Shown here: positions 54,527 to 64,000 of the stretch, one piece after another
Numbering within the stretch: the first letter of the stretch is position 1
Layout of the letters: every line of letters starts with the position of its first letter
From: Chrysomallon squamiferum
Taxonomy: Eukaryota; Mollusca; Gastropoda; Neomphalida; Peltospiridae
Direction: 5' to 3'
NCBI GenBank assembly: GCA_012295275.1
Contig: CM022677.1
Location: 26,496,044-26,560,043 of the forward strand
Length of the DNA stretch: 64,000 nt
Position numbers and translations under genes: made by a program
The notes under the pieces: model-generated
Told to the model about the DNA's origin: nothing
Seen by the model: only the letters and a program-made list of their open reading frames with translations
The model's database searches: none

Positions 54527-57097
54527 TAAAATGAATTATAATTTGCAGTATTTTATTAACTTTTCTGACATATGCTCTTGTTCAAAGTCAATCAGAATAT
54601 ATATGTGCCTGTTTTTCTCTGAGTTTGTGTTGTGGTGTGTGTATGTGTGTGTGTGTGTGAATTCCATAGATACTTTAATAGATATGAATACCTTCCATAA
54701 TTCACACAAAGGTCAGTTTGCATTACATGATTCACATCTTCTGTCTAAATGATTGTAACTGTGAATATTTTAAATTAAATATTAAAATTAACAGTAAAAT
54801 GTTATCATTTTGAAACATTTCTGACTTTTAACAAACCCTTCACACTAACCTCTTAGCCTATTAGATCAACGGCCTTCTGTGTTGTACAATATACATTAAT
54901 ATTTACATTTTTAGATGGTAAATGGGGTCCCTGGTTCAAAGAGAATGTGCCAGAATGTGAAGGTCCATGTGACAAATCAGGAGTTCGGACAGTTACTTTT
55001 AAGAGAAGGTGTGATAGCCCTATACCTTCAAAATTTGGTTTAAACTGTCGTGGCAAGAATGAGAAAGAAATGACTGAAAATTGCGAAGTCTTAAGCTGTA
55101 ATGGTATTTAAATTTTATTTTTTCTGCATTAATTTAATATTTTTCTTTTTAATTTTTTAAAACTTTGTTTTTTCATTATCTGTAATGAATCTATCTAATT
55201 ATATATATTTACATATACATGCATACACATATATAATATTTTACATATTGATAATGTTTTCAAATACCGCTGATTTACAGAACTTACAATAACTTTCAAT
55301 TTTTGTTGTATTTTCTTTACTTTTAAGGTCTTTTATTCTATTGAATTTTTTTGTATTTATTTATTTATTTTAAATACAAAATAAATTAATGAAAAAAGTG
55401 TTTTAATTAAAACCACATTTCCAGATTATTCTCATTCTCTAAAATGACACTGTTAGTGATTGGCTGTGGAAAAAATCAATCAAATACTACTTCACAGAAC
55501 CTTTTAGCTTATGCCATTGTGTAAATTAAATTAATAAATGGTCCATTCTTTACAAAAATGTTTTTGACAAATTATTATGGAAATTATTCTAAAAGTTATG
55601 AAAAAGTTACAATAATGCTGGGAGCTGAAGCTGAACAAACTCTGGATAATTTAATCAGTTGAAATTGTATTTTTTCTTTCTCCTATTGACGGTGGCTGGG
55701 GTGCATGGAACCAAATGGAAACTGGAGCCTGCAGTGTTGCATGTGGAAATGGGACACTGACTGCGACGTACACACGATACTGTGATAATCCAGCCCCTTC
55801 AAAGTGGGGACGGCCATGTCCTGGCAGCAGCAAGAAAATTGCTAATGAGAGTTGTTTTTCTCCATGCTCAGGTATCTGTTTGTTTTCTTTTTGTTATTAT
55901 TATTTTTTCTGTATTTAAACATAGTTATAATTTTTGAAAACATTAAAAAAATAAAGATATCTGATTCTGCAAATAATTAAAAAAAAACATGTTAAATATA
56001 ATATTTTTGAAAATAGAAACAAATGATTCATATTTTTTAATTAATGGTTTGTTGTGTTTGGATTTGTCCAGTGTATTTATTATGTTTGAGTTATTATTAT
56101 TATTGTTATAATTATAATGATTATTTTTATTATTTTTTTTTTTATTTTTTTTTTTTTTGAGTTTGTGGGTGTTTTTTTTTTTTTTTTTTTTTTTTTATAT
56201 TTGTGTGTGTTTATTTATTTATTTATTTATTTTTTTATTTTTATTTTTTTTTTTTTTTTTTTTTTTTGTTTTTATATTTGTTGGGAATTTGTGGATGGCT
56301 TTTGATTAGAAGAAAGAAAGAATTGGTCACTTATTTCATTCAATATTTCCTTTTCTTAACATGTAGATTTAACATTATTCCAGTTATCTTTTAAATAATT
56401 CTAATTGCTGAATGCAACATTAACTTACTGAGTCTGACACTAATAGTTATCACAGATTTCTAATAAGATATTACGTTTTCTTAACAGCCACTTATACATT
56501 TTACTAATCATCTTGTTAATTGCTTTTCTTAACAGTTACTTATAAATTTTACTAATGATCTTGTTAATTGTTTTCTTAACAGTTACATGGAGATTTAACT
56601 TTTCAATTGCAGAATTCAACGTGAAAGCACTAACCCCCACACTGGACATGATACTGATAATAATAGCTGCCTCAGTTGGAGTTCTTCTTTTGATTACTGG
56701 AATTTACATGATAACGTAATTTTAGCTTTGTTTATTTTTATTTTTATTTTATTTATTTTTTTTTATCAGTATTTAGTATTATTTTATATAATGTTGTAAA
56801 AATACTCAGTCTGCAGAAGTTAATCTTCATAATAATCAATTCTGGCTTCTTTCTTTGCATGTGCACCTAGTGAGTGCATATATGTATATGTGTTTGCCTG
56901 TCTGAGTGTATGCATTAATAAGTAATATTTATATTTCTAGATGGTAATTTTGGATTTTATACTTTGATGTTTATTATTTATGATTTTCTTCATTTAACAG
57001 TCGACACAGACGAAAGAAACCCTTGATCCAAGAAGTACAACAATCCGGTGCATCCTCAGAAAATCCTGGACTAACTGTGTCCAGGGAGAGAGTGTGA
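54384..57097 (+). CDS. Gene 5: two-TSR single-pass membrane protein (about 230 aa)
   Basis: Exons are 54384-54474 (signal peptide), TSR 54915-55103, TSR 55659-55871, transmembrane 56613-56715 and tail 57001-57097. It keeps only the first-type and last-type TSR of the longer genes. The first TSR has C-E-G-P-C and the second C-S-V-A-C, so neither keeps the standard O-fucose site. The second TSR should start at 55686, which gives the family's 186 nt, but the AG there is missing (tccta instead of cctag). A cryptic acceptor ending at 55658 is in frame and adds ten residues. The tail (R-H-R-R-K-K-P-L-I-Q-E ... E-N-P-G-L-T) is typical. AATAAA lies at 57282. Confidence 0.75.
56116..56280. repeat. Poly-T/TTTA low-complexity tract in gene 5 intron
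   Basis: Runs of T broken by A or G. The Phe-rich open frames are artefacts. Confidence 0.9.
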
Positions 57098-57295
57098 TAA
57101 TCTACAGGCCAAAAGCATTTGCCCTTTTCAGCACCCAAAGTATTGTTATTTAAAAGTAAACAAAATGAAATCCACTGCAGAATAATTTGAAATTATTTTG
57201 ATACTGGGGTTACCAATAAGATTTCCACAAATCTGTTCTGTGATTATATTTTATATTTTCTTGGTGTTCATGTTCTTCTTTAATAAATATTATTT

Positions 57296-57362
<67 letters not shown>

Positions 57363-58400
57363 TATTGAGCTTTTAGCGTTACATAAAGAAATGATTAGAT
57401 AAATATGATTAACTTGAGATTTGTTTGGCTATTTACCTTTCAACTTATTTCTTAATCTATCTGGAATTTACTCTTCTTTTTTTTAATTTAATTTTATTTA
57501 TCTTTCTAAAAATAATACTATTTATTTATTTATTTATTTATTTATTTTAACTGTATTAGTTTTATAGGATAGGACTGCATACACAGAAATTCTTCCATAT
57601 TATCAAAAAAAAAGACATTTAATGGTGTTTTTAAATTATTTTAGAATTTATTATTTTCAAAGTAATTACATTCTAAAAGCATTTATAATCATATTTATAA
57701 ACATATATTAACTGTTATGTGCATGAACAAGTATTTATAATAAGCTCAGGTGTAATATTATTTTATTTCATTGCTTTATTGCGTTATTGCCAATATAAAA
57801 GTAATAAATATTTTAGTCTCAGATTAAATAAATGAGCCATTAGTGTTGTTCTTGTTATAAATAAATTAATTCAAATGATTTATTAAAGTGCTTTTTAGAA
57901 GTAACTAACTATATGTATATTTCTGATTGTTTTATTTTAATTTTTTGTCTAGCAATATAACAGAAAATAAAAAATAAATAAATTCGTTCTTATGATTAAC
58001 GGTTGACTTCATCTTTTCTGTATTAGTGTGTTTGTATATAAACCAGTGAATTAATTCATCCTTTATACGAAACATTAACACTGAAAAATATTTGAAACAG
58101 TACCAAGAAAAACTGTGACAACCTATATCTATTTCCTTCTAAAAATATTAATTTGCCAATCACTTTCATCCGTTTACTGATAATATTAAATTAACAGGTG
58201 TCTGAAGGGAAGGGAGGGCTTATAGCACCATAGTCTAATCCACAGATCCTGGAAAATCATTCGTCCTGAAGCTGAATAAATTAATAATTAAAAGATGATT
58301 ATATTACTAATAAATTAAATTAAAAACAATATATTAATCTGGTCAACAAAATTTTGCGTCGTTTTTTAAATTTTATTATATATGAAGGTACACCTTAATT
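57098..58400. other. Spacer between genes 5 and 6, no gene seen
   Basis: The gene 5 3' end is followed by (TA)n at about 57299-57360, TTTA repeats and AT-rich unique sequence. Confidence 0.6.
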
Positions 58401-58419
58401 TTCGAAAGGATCGGTAACT

Positions 58420-58588
58420 ACGTCATTTTAATAGCCTCGCTTTCAGTTGTTCACCATAATGGAAAATAGAAAAAATAAAACTAGAAATACGAAATTAATA
58501 ATTTTCAAAATAATTTTAATTATCAAATAGTTCTTTTGCTTGGCTATATTCCGTTGTGTTTAAATTTCACTTCATGGTACAGGTAAGT
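58420..58588 (+). promoter_or_regulatory. Promoter/first-exon module of gene 6 with short uORF start
   Basis: ACGTCATT is at 58420-58427, followed by a gcctcg block. The first exon ends at 58582 before GTAAGT (58583-58588). ATG at 58574 starts ATG GTA CAG, continued after splicing to 59006 by GTT TAA. Confidence 0.55.
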
Positions 58589-59016
58589 AATTTGTTTCAA
58601 AAATATATTTATAAAGCTTTAAATTAATATTCACAGGATAGTTAATTGACTGAAATTGCAGAAGATTCGTTTTAATCGCAAACCACGCGCGGGTCTGAAT
58701 ATGTTTACAAGATAATGTTTTTGACATCCTAAAATATGTTTGCATGTTAATAAAGTTAATTATTTTTAAAACTGCATTCAGTTTTATACATTAAGAAATG
58801 AATATATATATTATATTTGTGTTTTGTGTTTTGTGAGTGTGTGTGTAACTATTAACACAACAATGTTGTTGAGTAATGGCATTTGCTTAAAATATTATTT
58901 AAAAATTATATTAAAAAAAAAGTCAAGAAGAAGAAGGAAGACAAACATATGTATAATTTAATAAACTGAATGTATAATTTGAAGTTTTACTTGATTATTG
59001 TCCAGGTTTAAATACC

Positions 59017-61517
59017 ATGAAGACCACGAACTATGTCCATCTATTCGTCGTACTGACCGTTACAACAAAATATTGCACTGGTTTCTCTATTAGCGTCAGG
59101 CCTATAGGTTTTATAATAATTATCTTTTAAAGTTAACTTTTATTAGAATATTAGTGTTCTAAATCAACATACAAAATGCACGCAGTGTTTGGCATTATCA
59201 TAATCATTAATAGCATGCTTCTTCTTCTACTTCTTCTTTTATGATTATGATCATTCAGGAACATTTTAAAATAAATTTAATATTTGAAATTTCGAGGTAA
59301 TTATAATAATTTATAATTGAAAATTATTGTGTATTTACTTACTATACTTTTTAATTTAAACCATTGATTATAAATTAAAAACGACAACAACAACAACAAC
59401 ACCAATACCCCCGCAAAATTATTTTAATTTCTATCTTGCATGTCATCAGCAATATTTCTATTATTATTTTTTGAACTGTTGTGTGAGTTATGTAATCATA
59501 CATTTGTTATTTAAAGACTTTGATTTTTAGATGGCAAGTGGGGTACATGGCAGAATTGGTATGACTCAAAATGTAAAGGACAATGCGGGAAAAACAATTA
59601 CCGGATAATCACTTACAGACGAAAATGTGATAACCCTCCGCCGTCAGAATTTGGTACCAAATGTTCTGGTAGTTCTGTGAAAACGGCTACAGAATTCTGC
59701 AAGATGACAGGCTGTGAAGGTATAGAAAATTATTATTATTATTCTTAAGTTCAAACCTTTAATATCAATATTTATAAACAAATGATATTTTATTTTACTG
59801 ATGAACATTTTGAAAAATTATTTAAAGAATAGAATACTTTAAATTATCGTAAAAATTATATCTATTTAATGATATAATTGAAAAGCATTATAAATTTACT
59901 TATCACTTTTTAAATATTATCTATCTATCTTTCTTAAGTGTTATATTTTATTTCATTCAGTAACATTTAAAGATCAATGTAATATTTGAAATTTCAAGTC
60001 AATGATAATAATTTATAATTGAAAAATTATTGTGTATTTACTTACTATACTTTTTAATTTAAACCATTGATTAACATTAGTAATATAAACAGCACATTAT
60101 CATCTTACTTCAGCTGTGAAAATTGTGAAATAAGTGAATATATTCAAAGGCTAGATTAAATTTATTAATGAAGAACCTTTTTTTGTTTTCCCACCAATAA
60201 TCAATGAATTCTAAAATGTTCTTTAATATCTCAGTTTGTGTTTGTTATTTTTCTAGCAGTTCACGGAGGCTGGAGTTCGTGGACGCAACATCAGTTGCCA
60301 TGCAGTGTGACGTGTGAAACGGGTTTGATGAATATATCTGAAACCAGGATGTGTAACAGGCCGATGCCAAAGAACGGAGGACGGCAGTGTCGTGGTCTCA
60401 GGAAAGAATGTTCGAAACTGAATGTTTTACAGACACAGAGTGTCCCGGTATGACTATACTCGTTGTTGTTGTTGTTGTAGCATCGCTCAGTAGTACAGGT
60501 TGTGAATCCTTGTGTATCCGAAATGCTTGGAACTGGAAGTGTTTTGGATTTAGGAATATTTCGGATTTAGGGAATATAAGGAGATAGCATAAGAACAGAA
60601 TCTACGTCTAAATATGAATTCTGTTTATGTTTCATGTACAGCTTTCACAGATAGTCTGCGGGATTCTTTAAATAATATTCTTAATAATTTTGTGCATGAA
60701 ATACGGTTTGCATACACAAAAACAGAATTACTGTTTTATTTTTTTAGTGGATGGTGGGTGGGGTGTTTGGAGGACGCAGCAGATAGGTGCCTGTAGTACG
60801 AGCTGTGGAAAAGGGTCGCAGACGGTCAGATACACACGATACTGTAACAGTCCTGCACCTGCTGGCTGGGGAAAGTTCTGTTCTGGCAACAACACGAAAA
60901 CAATCACACTAACATGTTCTTTTAAATGTGATGGTATTTACATTTCATCTTCTTCTAAATCACTATCATTATAATTATCTTCTTCTTTTTACTTCTTCTT
61001 CTTCTTCTTCTTCTTATTATTATTATTATAACAAAAAGCTATTAAAGAATCATGTTCCTAAATGTTCAGATATTTGCAAGTTGTCTTCATCGTCTAAATA
61101 TTATTATTATTGTCATCATCATCATCATCATCATCATTATAATTATATAACAAGAAAGACAGTTACAGAAACAGGTATTTCTAAATAACCGAATATTTGG
61201 ATTTCTTCTTCTTATTATTATCACCGTTGTAATTTTAATTCTGTCATTTCTCATTGTGTTTTTAATTACTTCAACTGCAGGACAAAGTTCTAAAGAATTT
61301 ACCTTGACAGTGGACGTGATAATATTAGTAATCGGTATTGCACTTATTTTCCTCATGTTTATCACAGTCACATACGTTTTCAGGTATTTTATTTTAAATA
61401 AATAATCATTCACGATAACTGAAACATCTGAATTATAACAAATCTGTATAGAAAATGAATAACTACTTCATAATGATATAAAATAATGGCTTACTGTAAC
61501 AAAACTCTTAGTGACCA

Positions 61518-61566
<49 letters not shown>

Positions 61567-62002
61567 TAGATAAATGTGTTTCTGTTATTCAGTAAAAGAT
61601 TAATGAATGGCTCCAATTAAGTAAAAATATTATGGATTTAGAGCATGTACAACTATGTACAGTGTTTGGGTAAATCTTTGCAATATGTTATTATTATGAT
61701 TATTATTATTATTATTATTACTACATGAATCGCTATACAAACAGTATATAACAGAAGTTATAAATTTATTTATTATTAACATTTATTAATATAATTATAA
61801 GCATCACATTATGTTGTTGTTGTTGTTGTTATTATTATTATTATTATACGAATTATTTTCAAACCAGTAACACTTATTTATTGTCTCTTCAACGTAGTAT
61901 TTTATCTTTTTTCACAGACAACACAAACGAAGAGGACCTTTGATTGAAAAAGGTAAAACTATTATGAGTCACGCTGAAGAAAACCCTGCATTATCTACTT
62001 AA
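59017..62002 (+). pseudogene. Gene 6: three-TSR membrane protein with frameshifted middle TSR
   Basis: Exons are 59017-59107 (signal peptide), TSRs 59531-59719, 60260-60447 (or from 60257) and 60748-60933, transmembrane 61281-61383 and tail 61918-62002. The signal peptide and first TSR are closest to gene 5. The middle TSR is 188 nt; 189 would fit. A base is missing near 60394-60397, in the glycine codon after the fourth TSR Cys. Read straight, translation ends at TAG 60784-60786, leaving two TSRs and no membrane segment. All downstream exons are open and phase-correct, and the tail keeps R-G-P-L-I-E and E-E-N-P-A-L-S-T. AATAAA lies at 62328. Confidence 0.7.
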
Positions 62003-64000
62003 AAAACCAACGTAACAGTCTACATGTATTAGTTGTGCTTGTCTAAATATATTCTGAGTTAATGGACTATGCCTACAAATCCGTTTCTAAATTTTAAATT
62101 ACATGGCTTTGCTATGATGACAATGTCTGACTGGAAGACGTCTAGCATGACTGCTTCGATTAAAGGCTAGGTCGAGTCGAAAACGAAAAGAAAATTGTAC
62201 ATCTTATCTTCAGAATATAAAAGTATATAGTTACAAATGAGAAGATGTAGCTGTTTACGGAGGATTTGCTCTCTGTGTCTCTGTGTGTGTGCTTATTATT
62301 TTTATTTTTATTCTGGAATTTTATTGTAATAAAATATTCCAGAAAAAATATAGACGTATATAAACTATAGAAACAGTATTTCCTTATGGATATATATTTT
62401 TAATTGTTATTACAGCAGACAATTTCATTACAATAAAAGATATTACTAATAAAATATTCATTGTAATAATGGGGCATTTGTTATTTAATAGATACTATTA
62501 TTGTACAGTTTTTCTTTTTCTTTTCTATTTTAAGTAAATGTTCCATTATTTATTAAAAAAAAAACACCTAATAATAATGGATCTAATTATTTCAATAAAG
62601 GATGTATTATTATTATAATAAGTAACTGAGTTGTAATGGTATTGTAATAATATATTTTAATAGATATTACTGTCTTAATGTTACTGCAACAAGAGAGCCA
62701 TTAATATTATTACAATATGTAATTGTATTTAAATATTAATTTAATAACAGTCATTGTTTTAGCAATTAAAAGTACTTTATCACTGTTATAACATTTATTT
62801 TATCATAATAGGTAATGTAATGTATTGTAATAATGTCAATATTGTAAAATAGGTGATGCTGTTATAGGAAATTTATTATTAGAAATGTAATGATAGTTTA
62901 ATAATAGATCTGTGTTTTTATTAAAATTTGTTGTAATATATTATTATTAAAATATGTAGTGCTATTGTAATAATATGTCAATTGTCTTTAAATTGCGTAA
63001 TGGTATTGTAAAAAATATAAAGTGTTATTATAACATAATAATATCTATATCTATACATATATAATATATTTAGTTATTTATTAGCTCTTTTATTTATTAT
63101 TATTATTATTCTTTATTTATATATATTATTTCTTCTTCTTCGTGTTTGTTCTTCTTTATTTTTGCTGTTCCCTACAAGCTTGAGTATTACTGTAGAAACT
63201 GGTAAAAAATGTTTCTTTCAAATATCCTTTAATGGAATGTTTATGACTTTTTTCCTGTAGTTTAGTTTTTGTCTTGATCTGTTCGTAATTCAGAGCAATC
63301 TAGATACATTTTAAACTGGTTATTAACAGCTTACGTAACATTATATAGACATTTGACAGCATTTGTAAGAATTTTTTATTAGTAAATTAGATAAGTAATG
63401 ACAACTATGTAATATCTGAATAAAATATTTATTTCAGAATAAAATAAAGAAGTTCATTTTAATATAATATGATGCACGATGACAAAATTACCTTGTATAT
63501 AATCTAACAAATAAAATGATTCACTGAAAAAGAAAAAGAAAGAATGAAAAAAGGGAATAAAAAACATAACCCAAATAACACCCCAAACAAGAAGAAGAAA
63601 AAAATTTGAGTTATAATAAATAAAATAAATAAATAAACAAAAAGTACTTTATCTATATATATAAAATACTCTTTCCTTTTTTTATTTATTTATAACACAC
63701 AAACACACACACACACACACACACACACGCATTAACAGTGACAATACTACCAGAATAATTAAAACTGTAGAATTGGAAAAATGTAATCAGTTGTAAAGAA
63801 AAAAATAAAAATAAAAATAAAAAAATAAAATAAAGAATAAAGATAATGGCCTGCAGCAGTGTAAATCATATTTATGCCAACTTAATAATGTATTTTAAAA
63901 CTTATGTAAATAACTGAAGAAAAATGTATTTACTACAGTATTATTATTAATTATAAATAACATCCATAATTAATTTTTTTGAAATAGAACTATTTACAGG
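62003..64000. other. 3' flank of gene 6, no gene seen
   Basis: This is AT-rich sequence with many short taataat/attgtaat repeats (about 62380-63060), a (CA)n tract near 63695-63730 and poly-A-rich segments. I see no coding exon or RNA gene. Confidence 0.6.

Noticed and set aside
55130-55650. Search for a hidden middle TSR in gene 5
   Set aside because: No W-x-x-W/C-x-x-[ST]-C pattern was found in any plus-strand frame between the two TSR exons.

Overview
The window is eukaryotic, and almost certainly from an invertebrate animal. It is very AT-rich and saturated with microsatellites: (CA)n, (CT)n, (ATT)n, (TTTA)n and (TA)n. Coding sequence sits in short exons with GT..AG introns, and the recognisable proteins are secreted or membrane proteins with thrombospondin type 1 repeats (TSRs), an animal domain. 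The SSR load and tandem gene families would suit a mollusc or another lophotrochozoan, but nothing here fixes the phylum.

Region 1 (about 0.1-18.4 kb) is a segmental duplication. Copy A is about 104-7216 and copy B about 12642-18361. Each carries one very small four-exon gene with a CCAAT/TATA promoter. The products, 54 and 59 aa, have a signal peptide, a short variable Thr/Asn-rich linker and a nearly identical hydrophobic C-terminus; the layout resembles a GPI-anchored or single-pass mini-protein. Intron 3 of both copies holds a cluster of CRE-like (TGACGTCA/ACGTCA) sites. Between the copies lie low-complexity DNA and one orphan TSR exon on the minus strand. An 18-base-loop hairpin follows the mini-gene in each copy.

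Region 2 (about 20.3-43.6 kb) holds three head-to-tail units of 7-8 kb. Each unit carries one plus-strand gene with a signal-peptide exon, up to six TSR exons (one domain per exon, all phase 1-1), a 103-nt transmembrane exon and a short basic tail exon. Unit 1 is intact (477 aa). Unit 2 has lost TSR3 to a microsatellite and has a frameshift in TSR5. Unit 3 has all six TSRs but a one-base tail deletion and an upstream deletion.

Region 3 (about 43.7-62.0 kb) holds three diverged members of the same family: gene 4 (six TSR exons and a 142-residue acidic repeat tail), gene 5 (two TSRs) and gene 6 (three TSRs). They share a promoter/5'UTR module, and genes 5 and 6 carry a five-codon upstream ORF that in gene 4 appears to have become the start of the protein. 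Genes 4 and 6 have one-base deletions at the same glycine position of a middle TSR; gene 5 has lost a splice-acceptor AG.

Overall this looks like a birth-and-death cluster of properdin-like, membrane-anchored TSR proteins beside a duplicated mini-membrane-protein gene. The recurrent CRE-like sites in both groups suggest, without proving, shared control. All gene models are exon-by-exon readings by eye, supported by splice sites, phase and agreement among paralogues; no expression data were available.
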